Shown here in pieces: positions 29,030 through 38,315 of a stretch of DNA of 64,000 nt. Source of the DNA: Clostridium rectalis (lineage in GTDB: Bacteria; Bacillota; Clostridia; Clostridiales; Clostridiaceae); NCBI RefSeq assembly GCF_900626095.1, contig NZ_UYZZ01000003.1, positions 264,889 through 328,888 of the forward strand, written 5' to 3'. Both the position numbers and the translations under genes were made by a program. The stretch's first letter is position 1. Each line of letters begins with the position of its first letter. The notes under the pieces were generated by a model. The model was not told where the DNA came from. It ran no database searches and worked only from the letters and a program-made list of their open reading frames with translations.

Positions 29030-30964
29030 CTAAAAGTCTGAAAATTCTAGTCCTATAATATTTCTATTATCGTCTTGTAAATAGTTATTTTTAAATTCTA
29101 AATTTTTGTCTATATATGAAGGAAATTTAATTATAAATTCACTTCCATTTCCTTCTTCACTATCAACGCTTATATCTCCATGATGTAAATCAACAAGTGC
29201 TTTAACAATAGATAATCCAATACCACTTCCTTCACAGCCCCTAACACTCTGACTATTTATCTGCCTAAATCTTTCAAATATAAATTTTTGCTTGTTTTTA
29301 GGTATTCCTATTCCATTATCTTTTATAGAAATTTTAATTTCATCCCCACTATCAAATAGTGCAACGCAAATTTTGCCATTCCTAGGTGTGAATTTTATTG
29401 CATTTGACAATAAATTTAACATTATCCTTTCTATTTTTTCAGAATCACAACACATTATCTTCTCCTCAACATTTGTATCAAATATTAGTTCAATTTCTTT
29501 GCTTGATGCAAATTCTGCAATAGACAATGTAATATCTTCTATTACATTTACTATATTACAATTTTCCATATATAATTTATAAAATCCTGAATCTATTTTG
29601 GTTATATCTATTAAATTATTTATAAGTCTTAAAAGTCTTAAACAATTTTGTTTCAATATTTTAATTTTCATATCCAAGTTTGCACCATTATCTATAATTA
29701 GACCTTTATCATTATATAGTTTCATTAACTGTATACTACTTAGCATAACATTTAGTGGAGTTCTTAATTCATGGGATACATTAGCAAAAAATTCAGTTTT
29801 AAACTTATCATTTTCCTTTACTTCTTCTAATAATTTTTCACTTTTCTCTGCCTTAACCTTTAGCTCATCATTAATCTTTTGATGCGTAATATCTCTTCCA
29901 ATTATTCCTATACCTTTTCTACTCCCATCTAAATTATAAACAGGAACCTTTATTACATCAAAAATTTTATTGTTACCATTTCTATCTTTTATAGTCTCCT
30001 CTGTTCTATATATATTTTTGTTTTCCCATACTAATTCATCAGATTTTATAAATCTTTCAAATATATGCTTACACCTAGGGACTATTTTAGAAAGTTCCCT
30101 ATCATTTTTTCCTTTATAATCTACATCATTTAAGTCCAATATATTTATATTTGTTTCATTTAACATTAAATATTTACCTTCTCCATCTTTAAAACATACA
30201 AGGTCTGGCACTGCATCTATTAAATTCTTCAAATTTTTCTCGCTATCTTTTAATACTCTTTCTATACTTTTTCTTTTATATATATTGTTAAGTAAAATAA
30301 ATATAATTCCTAAGAGTACACACATAGATATTAAGATAGATATCCATAAATATTCCCTTGAAATCTGATATACACTTCCTTTAGAATTATAATTATTAAG
30401 CAACAAATTATTCAATACCATTTTGTTATCAGTTAGTATAATTGAATCTTTATCCATAATTGTGAATTTAGTATATGATTTTAGATTTGCCATATTATTT
30501 ATATGCTTTTCATTTGTATATAATTGTAAATCTCCATTAAGATTATTTTGCTTTTTATCATAGTCATATTCATTATTATAAAAAGCAATAGGTATATTAG
30601 GGAATATTTTTTTATGATGTTCATTTATAAATGAGGAAGTGCAATTATTACATGATATAATCATGTCGATTTCTTTATTTTTATATTTTTTAGTAAAGTA
30701 ATTTAATAACTTTTCAATATCTTTTTTACTAAAAGATTTTTTATAATCTAAATACTCTTTTTCTATTATTATTCCATTATTGTTTACAATATTTTGAATT
30801 TCTTGAAGAACTGAAATATCATTATGATGATATGAATCAATAATTAAAACACATCTTTTTTCTATTTCTCCGTTATATATAAAATTATTATAAAAAACAT
30901 ACGTCCCTAAAAACAATGTACATAAACAGAGAAACAAAATAATTTTTTTTTGATTTTTTGACAT
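29030..30964 (-). CDS. Membrane PAS sensor histidine kinase, orphan
   Basis: The 644-residue kinase has an N-terminal helix (IILFLCLCTLFLGTYVFY), an extracytoplasmic domain of about 165 residues resembling ABC-type substrate-binding proteins (VLIIDSYHHNDISVL, DMIISCNNCTSSF, IPIAFYNNEY), a second helix (ISILISMCVLLGIIFILL), a PAS domain (LIDAVPDLVCFKDGEGKYL), the HisKA box FFANVSHELRTPLN and a HATPase domain (NLLSNAIKFTPRNG, DNGIGIPKN, GSGIGLSIV). It should autophosphorylate on the H-box histidine. No response regulator gene is adjacent, so its partner is elsewhere. Confidence 0.9.
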   Translation of the reverse strand: MSKNQKKIILFLCLCTLFLGTYVFYNNFIYNGEIEKRCVLIIDSYHHNDISVLQEIQNIVNNNGIIIEKEYLDYKKSFSKKDIEKLLNYFTKKYKNKEIDMIISCNNCTSSFINEHHKKIFPNIPIAFYNNEYDYDKKQNNLNGDLQLYTNEKHINNMANLKSYTKFTIMDKDSIILTDNKMVLNNLLLNNYNSKGSVYQISREYLWISILISMCVLLGIIFILLNNIYKRKSIERVLKDSEKNLKNLIDAVPDLVCFKDGEGKYLMLNETNINILDLNDVDYKGKNDRELSKIVPRCKHIFERFIKSDELVWENKNIYRTEETIKDRNGNNKIFDVIKVPVYNLDGSRKGIGIIGRDITHQKINDELKVKAEKSEKLLEEVKENDKFKTEFFANVSHELRTPLNVMLSSIQLMKLYNDKGLIIDNGANLDMKIKILKQNCLRLLRLINNLIDITKIDSGFYKLYMENCNIVNVIEDITLSIAEFASSKEIELIFDTNVEEKIMCCDSEKIERIMLNLLSNAIKFTPRNGKICVALFDSGDEIKISIKDNGIGIPKNKQKFIFERFRQINSQSVRGCEGSGIGLSIVKALVDLHHGDISVDSEEGNGSEFIIKFPSYIDKNLEFKNNYLQDDNRNIIGLEFSDF

Positions 30965-31150
30965 TAAATCTATCCCTCCTATCTAAATTTAATCTTATAT
31001 TTCAATGTATGAGTAATATTTCCATTTTATTCATGTAAATTTTTTTAATAATTGTCTAATATTATCGTATAATTTGTAATACAGTATAATATTAACATTA
31101 AAAAACATGTTTTTCAACAAATTTTAACATTAGATGTATACACATCCAAA

Positions 31151-31190
31151 AAAAGACTATATAAACTCTATTTAGTTTATATAGTCTTTT
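31151..31190 (-). terminator. Terminator after pepT
   Basis: AAAGACTATATAAACT and AGTTTATATAGTCTTT form a 16-bp stem around a six-base loop, flanked by A and T runs, about 49 bp past the pepT stop. It may be bidirectional. Confidence 0.82.
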
Positions 31191-31238
31191 AAATACACAC
31201 AATTTATTTATTAAATAAATTACATTATATGTTTAATA

Positions 31239-32465
31239 CTATATTTTGTAAGTTAACTCTACTATATTTATTATTACTTGTACTGCTTTCTCCATAGCAT
31301 ATACTGGGATATATTCATATTTCCCATGAAAGTTATGACCTCCTGTAAAAAGATTTGGTGTTGGTAAACCCATAAATGATAATCTAGCTCCATCAGTCCC
31401 CCCTCTTATTGGACTTATATCAGGTTTTACTTCTGCTTCTACCATAGCTTTATAAGCTAAGTCTATAATATACTTTACAGGCTGTATTTTTTCTTTCATG
31501 TTATAATATTGGTCCTTAATTACTAATTGTAAAATACCTTCTCCGTATTTTTTATTCAGTAACTTCACTTCATTCTTTAAGTTTTCTTTTCTTTTTTTAA
31601 AGTTCTCCTTTTCAAAATCCCTAATTATATATTGTAATTCAGTTTTTTCCACTTCCCCCTTAATACTTATCAAATGATAAAAGCCCTCATACTTTTCTGT
31701 CCTCTCTGGAACTTCATTTTTAGGCAAACTATTTATTAATTCCGCAGCAATTGTCATAGAATTAATCATTTTATCTTTCGCAGAGCCTGGATGAACATTT
31801 CTTCCATTTATACAAATTTTAGCACAAGTTGCATTAAAATTTTCATACTCCAATTCTCCAATAGTCCCTCCATCTACAGTAAATGCAAAATCCGCATTAA
31901 ATTTTCCTACGTCAAAATTATCCGCCCCACATCCTATTTCTTCATCTGGAGTAAAAGCTATACATATTTTACCATGTTTTATTTCCGGATGATCTATTAT
32001 ATATTTTACAGCAGTTATTATTTCAGCTATTCCTGCTTTATCATCTGCCCCAAGTAAAGAAGTGCCATCAGTAGTTATTAAAGTTTGACCAATATAATTT
32101 TTCAACTCTTTAAAGTCCTTTGGAGATAAAACTATATTTTTTTCTTCACTTAATATAATATCTTTACCATCATATTTCTCTACTATTTTAGCGTTAACAT
32201 TTTTTCCATTCATATCTGGACTGGTATCCATATGAGCAATAAACCCAACAGTTTTTACTTTTTTTTCAGTATTAGCTGGAATTTCTCCCATAACGTATCC
32301 AAACTTATCTAATGACACATTTTTTAACCCTATTTCAATAAGTTCATTTTTGAGTTTTTTCGCAAATTCAATTTGACCTGCTGTACTAGGAGATGTACCA
32401 GTATTTTCATCCGATTTTGTATTTATCTTTGTATATCTTAAAAATCTTTCAACAACCTCTAACAT
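31239..32465 (-). CDS. pepT: Peptidase T (tripeptide aminopeptidase)
   Basis: The ~408-residue M20 metallopeptidase removes the N-terminal residue of tripeptides. It has FLRYTKINTKSDENTG at the N terminus, the metal-site GFIAHMDTSPD, LLGADDKAGIAEI, FTPDEEIGCGAD and the dimerisation-domain GRNVHPGSAKDKM. PIRGGTDGARLSFMGLP and NLFTGGHNFHGKYE are PepT signatures. The ATG at 32465 has AGGAAGG eight bases upstream and is chosen over the GTG at 32474. It is monocistronic. Confidence 0.95.
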   Translation of the reverse strand: MLEVVERFLRYTKINTKSDENTGTSPSTAGQIEFAKKLKNELIEIGLKNVSLDKFGYVMGEIPANTEKKVKTVGFIAHMDTSPDMNGKNVNAKIVEKYDGKDIILSEEKNIVLSPKDFKELKNYIGQTLITTDGTSLLGADDKAGIAEIITAVKYIIDHPEIKHGKICIAFTPDEEIGCGADNFDVGKFNADFAFTVDGGTIGELEYENFNATCAKICINGRNVHPGSAKDKMINSMTIAAELINSLPKNEVPERTEKYEGFYHLISIKGEVEKTELQYIIRDFEKENFKKRKENLKNEVKLLNKKYGEGILQLVIKDQYYNMKEKIQPVKYIIDLAYKAMVEAEVKPDISPIRGGTDGARLSFMGLPTPNLFTGGHNFHGKYEYIPVYAMEKAVQVIINIVELTYKI

Positions 32466-32639
32466 ATTCTCCACCTTCCTGTATAATTTATTAATCCTTA
32501 TACTTAGTATTTTAACATAATATATTCCAATATTATCATATTAATCTTATTTAATTATCTTATGCAATAAACATTTTCTCAAACATAAACTATATTATAC
32601 ATATACTAATAATATAAATTTAAAAAGAGAGTGATATAT

Positions 32640-33557
32640 TTGAAGGCTGATGCTGTTTTTGAAGGAGGAGGCATGAGAGGTATAGGCATTATTGGAGCAT
32701 TAACTTACATGGAAAAATCAGGTTATATCTGGCAAAATACTGCCGGAAGTTCTGTAGGGGCTTTAATAGCGTCCCTAATTGCTGCAGGATATTCCTCTAA
32801 AGATTTAAAAGAAATGGTTATAAATTTAAATTTTCTAAAATTTTTAGATACTAGTGGTTTACAGCGCTTCCCCCTATTTGGGAAAGCCCTTGGTTTCTTT
32901 AAAGAAAAAGGTATTTACTCTGGAGATTACTTAGAAGAATGGATAAAAAAATTATTAAATGATAAAAACATAGATTCCTTTAAAGATCTTAAGTTCTATA
33001 ATAAACCCTCATTAAAAATAATAGCTTCAGATATAACTAGAAAGAGGATTTTAGTATTACCAGATGGATTATCTGAATATGGTTTAGATTGTGACAATTT
33101 TTCTGTGGCTAAAGCAGTTAGGATGAGTACTAGTATCCCGTTTTACTTCAAACCTGTAGAATTTAAACACAAATATGGCACAAGTTATATAGTTGATGGG
33201 GGTATATGTTGTAATTTCCCTATTGATATCTTTGATATCGAGGGAGTTCCACCTTGGCCAACTTTTGGTTTCAAATTTCAATTTCCTAAAACAAGTTATA
33301 CTGCCTCAGGTAAAACAGATCCTTTATCCTTTTTATTTGACATAGCCGATACTATGAAAAATGAATCTAATGCCCCTTGGAGTAGAGAGGAAAATAAAGC
33401 TAGAACCATATTTATTCCTTCTGCTACAGTGGACTCAGTAGAATTTAATATTTCTAAAGAAAAAAGTATTGCTCTATTCAAATCCGGTTATAAAAGTGCT
33501 AAAGAATTTTTAAATACTTGGAGTTTAGAAGATTATATAAAAAAATATAGAAATTAA
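32640..33557 (+). CDS. Patatin-like phospholipase/esterase
   Basis: The ~305-residue protein starts ADAVFEGGGMRGIGIIGAL (oxyanion-hole glycines) and has the nucleophile elbow GSSVGALIASLIAAGYS. The catalytic Asp is in YIVDGGICCNFPID, giving the patatin Ser-Asp dyad. No signal peptide is seen, so it is probably cytoplasmic or membrane-peripheral. I choose the TTG at 32640, which makes the N terminus match typical family members; a GTG three codons upstream is also in frame. It is followed by a terminator shared with the convergent kinase gene. Confidence 0.9.
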   Translation: MKADAVFEGGGMRGIGIIGALTYMEKSGYIWQNTAGSSVGALIASLIAAGYSSKDLKEMVINLNFLKFLDTSGLQRFPLFGKALGFFKEKGIYSGDYLEEWIKKLLNDKNIDSFKDLKFYNKPSLKIIASDITRKRILVLPDGLSEYGLDCDNFSVAKAVRMSTSIPFYFKPVEFKHKYGTSYIVDGGICCNFPIDIFDIEGVPPWPTFGFKFQFPKTSYTASGKTDPLSFLFDIADTMKNESNAPWSREENKARTIFIPSATVDSVEFNISKEKSIALFKSGYKSAKEFLNTWSLEDYIKKYRN

Positions 33558-33571
33558 TATTTTATATAAAT

Positions 33572-33598
33572 AAAAGGAGAATTTTATCTCCTTTTCAT
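33572..33598. terminator. Bidirectional terminator between the patatin and histidine kinase genes
   Basis: AAAAGGAGA and TCTCCTTTT form a 9-bp stem with a six-base loop between two convergent stop codons. The A and T flanks allow use on both strands. Confidence 0.75.
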
Positions 33599-33604
33599 TT
33601 CTTA

Positions 33605-34876
33605 TTATTTTATCCTTATAACTTTGGGAACTATTAATTGAAATTTTGTTCCTATATTAACTTCTGAGGAAAAGTTAACCTCAATCCCTAAACTATTAGA
33701 TATAGATTTTAATAAACTAAGACCAATACCACTACCGGTAATATTTGAAGCCCTCACATTGGAACTTCTAAAAAATCTATCAAAAATACGCCTCTGATCC
33801 TCCTTTTTTATTCCTATCCCAGTATCTTTAATAGTTATCTTTATATTTTTATTAAACTCTTCAAAAACTATTGTGATACTATCTTTAACTTTGGTATATT
33901 TAAAAGCATTTTCAAGTAATATTACAATAATTCTTTTGATCTTGTCATAGTCCCAACTTACTTTGATAATACCATTAGGTCTAATGACTTCAAACTTTTT
34001 ATTCTGAATTTCTGCTAAATCAATATAAAACTCACTTATATTCTTAATAAATTCTTCTAAATTAATACTATCTATTTTAATATTGTTGCTTAAATCCTCC
34101 TTTGTTAATAATAATAAATCACTATTTAATTTTTCAAGCAACTTTATCTCACTCATCATTTTAGATATATACTCAAAATTATTATCAATGGATTCTCCCC
34201 ATGAATTTGCCAGTAATTCCAACTTACCTTTAATAACTGCAAGAGGGGTTCTCATTTCATGAGATGCATCTTGAACAAAAAATACTTGCTTATCATAAGC
34301 CTCCTTTACTGGTTTTATAATTTTTTTCCCTAAAAATGAAGATAATAAAAGTGCTATTATAATCAATACTATTAGACTTAAAATTATAGAATTATTTAAT
34401 TGATTAATAGACTGTATCTGTGAATCAATATTAGTAAATAACTGGATATTATACTGTCTATATACAAAACTTAAAGCCCTAAATTTATGCCCTTTATAAT
34501 TTAATGTAATTATTTTATTTTCTGTTAACTTTTCCATTTTAGGAACATTTGTATTAGTAAAATAAGCACTTGGGCTAACAAACTCTAATCTTTCTTGAAA
34601 ATATATTATAGCTGTAATATTAGGTGGAACTAATGGAGGATTAAAGTGAAACTTTCCATCCAATAAGTCTTTGTTTTTTTCCTTCATAATCATTGGTAGT
34701 GAATGTTCAATCATATCTTTTTGATGCAAAATATCTCTATCTACATTATTAAAAACTCTAGAAGTATATAAAAATCTGGTTACCATGGCAAAAATAAAAA
34801 GGCATATAAAAACTATTGTTGTACTTATAAATATTATATTTTTTTTGGTATAATAAAAAACATCTTTTTTACCCAA
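33605..34876 (-). CDS. Two-component sensor histidine kinase
   Basis: The 423-residue kinase has two membrane helices (IIFISTTIVFICLFIFAMV and IILSLIVLIIIALLLSSFLG) around an extracytoplasmic loop of about 125 residues. The HisKA box FVQDASHEMRTPLAVIKG and ATP-binding motifs (ILLENAFKYTKV, DTGIGIKKEDQ, GSGIGLSLL) follow. It lies 2 bp after the response regulator gene and pairs with it. The signal is unknown. Confidence 0.93.
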   Translation of the reverse strand: MGKKDVFYYTKKNIIFISTTIVFICLFIFAMVTRFLYTSRVFNNVDRDILHQKDMIEHSLPMIMKEKNKDLLDGKFHFNPPLVPPNITAIIYFQERLEFVSPSAYFTNTNVPKMEKLTENKIITLNYKGHKFRALSFVYRQYNIQLFTNIDSQIQSINQLNNSIILSLIVLIIIALLLSSFLGKKIIKPVKEAYDKQVFFVQDASHEMRTPLAVIKGKLELLANSWGESIDNNFEYISKMMSEIKLLEKLNSDLLLLTKEDLSNNIKIDSINLEEFIKNISEFYIDLAEIQNKKFEVIRPNGIIKVSWDYDKIKRIIVILLENAFKYTKVKDSITIVFEEFNKNIKITIKDTGIGIKKEDQRRIFDRFFRSSNVRASNITGSGIGLSLLKSISNSLGIEVNFSSEVNIGTKFQLIVPKVIRIK

Positions 34877-34878
34877 TT

Positions 34879-35571
34879 CTATTTACCAATACTCTCATCT
34901 AATAAATACCCCATTCCTCTTTTGGTAATAAGATATTTATCATATCCAAAAGGTGCCAATGCCTTTCTTAATCTGCTTACATATACCTCTATTATTTCAG
35001 TTGAAGCATCACTATCATATCCACATACATTTTCAAATATTTGCTCCTTAAATAATAAAACTCCTTTATTAACCATAAGATATTGAATTAAACTATATAG
35101 TCTTTCATTTATATTTAGTTTTACTTTATCAATATACACAGATTTAGTTTTCATATCAATATACATATCCTTAAACTCTATTAAATTAGGTTTACTTATT
35201 TTCCCCATACTTTTTAGTATTGCATTAATTCTTGCTCTAAGTTCTTCTAAAAAAAAAGGTTTTGTTAAATAATCATTTGCCCCTAGATTAAAAGCCTTTA
35301 ACTTATCCCCTAATTCCTCTTTTGCCGTTAATACTATAACACCAGTATTGAAAAGATTTTCTGAAATATACTTTAACACAGTCATTCCATCCACTTCTGG
35401 CAACATAAGGTCTAGTATAACCACATCATAAGTAAACATATATAAACACTCAAGTGCCTCTTCGCCATTATATACTGCTTCTACATTCATGTCCTTTCTA
35501 AAATACTCACTTATATTTTCACTAATCTTTATATTATCTTCAACAAGCAAAATTTTTATCATTTGTTTCAC
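34879..35571 (-). CDS. OmpR/PhoB-family response regulator
   Basis: The 230-residue regulator has a receiver domain with the phosphoacceptor in DVVILDLMLPEVDG, the switch threonine in VIVLTAKEE and the lysine in YLTKPFF. A winged-helix DNA-binding domain follows (YSLIQYLMVNKGVL, EVYVSRLRKALAPFG, TKRGMGYLLDE). It is the first gene of the pair with the kinase at 33605. Transcription diverges from the rubredoxin-fusion gene, so that gene or the operon itself may be a target. Confidence 0.94.
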   Translation of the reverse strand: MKQMIKILLVEDNIKISENISEYFRKDMNVEAVYNGEEALECLYMFTYDVVILDLMLPEVDGMTVLKYISENLFNTGVIVLTAKEELGDKLKAFNLGANDYLTKPFFLEELRARINAILKSMGKISKPNLIEFKDMYIDMKTKSVYIDKVKLNINERLYSLIQYLMVNKGVLLFKEQIFENVCGYDSDASTEIIEVYVSRLRKALAPFGYDKYLITKRGMGYLLDESIGK

Positions 35572-35793
35572 CTCAATTTCGGACTATTATACTACACAAT
35601 CCTTAATAATAGCTTAACATAAACTCATATTTTTATTTATCGGTAATATTAATGTAGAATTTCATATTTTAGAACAATTTAAAATATTGGCTTTTTATAT
35701 TTACTTTAAGTAATATATAGAGTATTATTATTATAAGATAATAATTATTTTAAAATAAACCTATATAAATTATGAATATTAAGGAGTGATTGT

Positions 35794-36417
35794 ATGGATC
35801 AAAAAGCGCTTCATAAGTTTAGTTATGGTGTTTATATAGTTTCTAGCTGTCATGAAGGTAAGCAAAGTGGTTGTGTAGTCAACACCCTTTCTCAAGTTAC
35901 ATCTAATCCAATAAAACTTTCAGTTACTATTTCTAAAAATAATTTTACAGAAGAAATTATTGAGAAATCCGGTTACTTTGCAGCCATAACTTTAGCACAA
36001 ACTGCACCAATGGATTTAATAGGTGAATTTGGTTTTAAAAGCAGTAAAAACATAGATAAATTTGCAAAATTTCATACTAAAACAGATATCAATGGTATTA
36101 AATATGTAACAGATTTTGCTGCTTCGATGTATAGTTGTAAAGTAATTAATTCATTTGATTTAGGAACCCATGTTATGTTTATTGGTGAAATTCTAGATTC
36201 AAAAGTATTAAGTGACCAAGAGGTTATGACATATAGCTATTATCATAAAATAAAAAAAGGAGCTACACCTAAAAATGCTCCTTCTTATATAGAAGAGCCT
36301 CCAAAAAAAGGTTATCGTTGTACTGTGTGTGGTTACATTCTAGAATCCCATACTATACCAAATGATTTTATATGTCCTATTTGTGGTGTGGATAGAGATA
36401 AATTTATAAAATTATAA
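35794..36417 (+). CDS. Flavin reductase-rubredoxin fusion (high-molecular-weight rubredoxin)
   Basis: Residues 1 to about 155 form a flavin-reductase/FMN-binding split-barrel domain (FSYGVYIVSSCHEGKQSGCVVNTLSQV, split across ~28 residues). Residues 170-207 are a rubredoxin with iron ligands C176, C179, C194 and C197 in CTVCGY and CPICGV. Proteins of this design (Hrb in Moorella) pass electrons from NADH to flavodiiron oxygen/NO reductases and rubrerythrins. A role in oxidative or nitrosative defence is inferred. AAGGAG precedes the ATG. Confidence 0.92.
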   Translation: MDQKALHKFSYGVYIVSSCHEGKQSGCVVNTLSQVTSNPIKLSVTISKNNFTEEIIEKSGYFAAITLAQTAPMDLIGEFGFKSSKNIDKFAKFHTKTDINGIKYVTDFAASMYSCKVINSFDLGTHVMFIGEILDSKVLSDQEVMTYSYYHKIKKGATPKNAPSYIEEPPKKGYRCTVCGYILESHTIPNDFICPICGVDRDKFIKL

Positions 36418-36420
36418 AGT

Positions 36421-36466
36421 ACAAAAGGAACAATTATACTTTATAAGTTAAATTGTTCCTTTTGTA
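36421..36466 (+). terminator. Hairpin after the rubredoxin-fusion gene
   Basis: ACAAAAGGAACAATT pairs perfectly with AATTGTTCCTTTTGT over a 15-base loop four bases after the stop. No long T tail follows, so it may be a weaker terminator or mRNA end. Confidence 0.65.
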
Positions 36467-36587
36467 GCCTTGAATTCTAAACTAAGGTATCTACTTCTTT
36501 ATTTCCTACATTAAAATCATCTCTAAAACTAATATGTAACTCACTGATAAATTCCTAATAATATTAAAAACTTGTTTTTACAAAAAT

Positions 36588-36624
36588 AAAACCTTTAAGT
36601 ATATTTACTACACTTAAAGGTTTT
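36588..36624 (-). terminator. Terminator after the small membrane protein gene
   Basis: Read leftward, AAAACCTTTAAGT pairs with ACTTAAAGGTTTT around an eleven-base loop and leads into ATTTTTG, 12 bp past the stop codon at 36636. Confidence 0.78.
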
Positions 36625-36635
36625 ATAAGAATTCT

Positions 36636-36989
36636 TTAATTTGATTTAGCTAAATTCTTTTTTACTCCTCTATATCCAATGAAACTTAAAATTATCATAG
36701 GTATAACGAACATTATATACATAATAAACACTACTCCTGCAACACAATAAAGTATAGCCCCTGTTAATGCAAAACCAGCCTTATTTAAAAATGCTCCCAA
36801 TGTATTAAATATTGCAGCTAATACCACACAAATCATATGAGGCGTTACTAATGCAGTTGCTATTGCTCCTCCTAAAGCCTCTGTACTATTATTACTCCCA
36901 AATGCAGCACCACCAAAATAGCTTATTAAATAAATTGAATATATAATTCCTAATACTGCTGATATTATTAATACTTTACTTTTTTTCAT
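36636..36989 (-). CDS. Small four-helix membrane protein, unknown function
   Basis: The 117-residue protein has about four hydrophobic segments (VLIISAVLGIIYSIYLISYF, ALVTPHMICVVLAAIFNTLG, FALTGAILYCVAGVVFIMYI and IPMIILSFIGYRGV) and a basic C-terminal tail. I do not recognise a functional motif. It has its own ribosome site (AGGGGAGG-like) and terminator and lies alone between the Ser/Thr kinase and the rubredoxin-fusion gene. Confidence 0.72.
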   Translation of the reverse strand: MKKSKVLIISAVLGIIYSIYLISYFGGAAFGSNNSTEALGGAIATALVTPHMICVVLAAIFNTLGAFLNKAGFALTGAILYCVAGVVFIMYIMFVIPMIILSFIGYRGVKKNLAKSN

Positions 36990-37027
36990 AATTTAAATAC
37001 CTCCCCTTTTTTACTTTTCTAAAACAA

Positions 37028-37069
37028 AATAATATCTGTCACAGTTAATTTCCTACGACAGATATTATT
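37028..37069 (-). terminator. Hairpin after the Ser/Thr kinase gene
   Basis: AATAATATCTGTC and GACAGATATTATT form a 13-bp stem with a 16-base loop, lying between the kinase stop (37127) and the next gene start. Confidence 0.65.
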
Positions 37070-37126
37070 ATAAAATATATACATTAATAATTGGTATGCT
37101 GTTAGCATACATGTAAAAACCCAACA

Positions 37127-38218
37127 TTAATTTATATAATTTAATATAGACCCTGTAACAAATAATAAAAAAATAGTATACAATATATAACCAAAAAATT
37201 TTATGCTTTTTCTATCTTTTTTTAACAAGGGCATATTATTATTCATATTTAAAAAATTTGTATAAAGTGCTGTTAATAATAATAATACTATAAATACGAG
37301 CAAATCTACTAAAAATGAATTTTCACTAGGTAGTATTAATGCTAATATTAAAAAACCATACCAAAAAGAAGCTATAATTTTTTTGAATCTACCATTTCCC
37401 CTAAATCCTGGTATTAATTTGTAAAAATTTTTAAATGTTGTATTTTCTTTTGTTTTTATATTTTTATTCCATATGTTATCATTTTTAATTTTCTCTAATT
37501 TTTTTCTAATATCATTATCTAAATCTATTATAGATTGATATCTTTCCTCTGCTGAGATCATTATACACTTTTTTATTACATCCTCCAATATACCATTGTT
37601 CTTCTTATATTTAGGATAATTTCCAGTAGTTAAAACATTCATTAGTATGCCCATAGAATATATATCACTTCTACAATCGGTTTGAGAAAAACCAAATTGT
37701 TCAGGAGAAGCATATTCTTGAGTCCCCATTATAATAGTATCACAATTTTCTGCTTTTTTATAATTTCTAGATACATCATAATCTATTAACTTTAAAATTC
37801 CATCATTATTTATTATAATATTAGAAGGTTTTATATCTCTATGAATTATAGGAGGATTTAAACTATGAAGATCTTTCATTATATTACAAAGACATAACAT
37901 ATATTCTATGGTTTTCTCCTCTGATAATATCTTTTCTTTATTTAATATTTCATCTAATGTAGATCCATTTATAAATTCTTCTATAATTATTAATCTACCA
38001 TCTACTTCTAAAATTTCGTATATGTATGGAGTATATATATTATCAATCTTTTGGACCTCTTTATATACAAATATATTATAGTTAGTTAAAATCTTTTTTA
38101 CATAAATATTGCCACTTTGCATATGCTGTACTAAAAAAATTTGACTTTTATTATTTTCATTTAGTTTAGTTAACTCTTTATACTGTGATAATTTATATTC
38201 AACTACAAAATCTTCCAT
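37127..38218 (-). CDS. Membrane-anchored serine/threonine protein kinase
   Basis: Residues about 10-255 form a Hanks-type kinase: the VKKIL lysine, catalytic loop IIHRDIKPSNIIIN, activation segment LKLIDYDVSRNYKK and the MGTQEYASPEQFGFSQTDCRSDIYSMG substrate region (split here at ~27 residues). The usual DFG is DYD in this protein. The C-terminal ~90 residues hold about three membrane helices, and no PASTA repeats are present. The gene is divergent from an HTH protein gene with a 97-bp gap; this pairing is likely functional. Confidence 0.88.
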   Translation of the reverse strand: MEDFVVEYKLSQYKELTKLNENNKSQIFLVQHMQSGNIYVKKILTNYNIFVYKEVQKIDNIYTPYIYEILEVDGRLIIIEEFINGSTLDEILNKEKILSEEKTIEYMLCLCNIMKDLHSLNPPIIHRDIKPSNIIINNDGILKLIDYDVSRNYKKAENCDTIIMGTQEYASPEQFGFSQTDCRSDIYSMGILMNVLTTGNYPKYKKNNGILEDVIKKCIMISAEERYQSIIDLDNDIRKKLEKIKNDNIWNKNIKTKENTTFKNFYKLIPGFRGNGRFKKIIASFWYGFLILALILPSENSFLVDLLVFIVLLLLTALYTNFLNMNNNMPLLKKDRKSIKFFGYILYTIFLLFVTGSILNYIN

Positions 38219-38315
38219 TAGAATTCCCCTTCAAAAATTGATTTTATACACATGAAATTATATCATATTAATGTATACTTTGATAATTTGAACTTTAAAC
38301 TTTAGGAGGATTATT

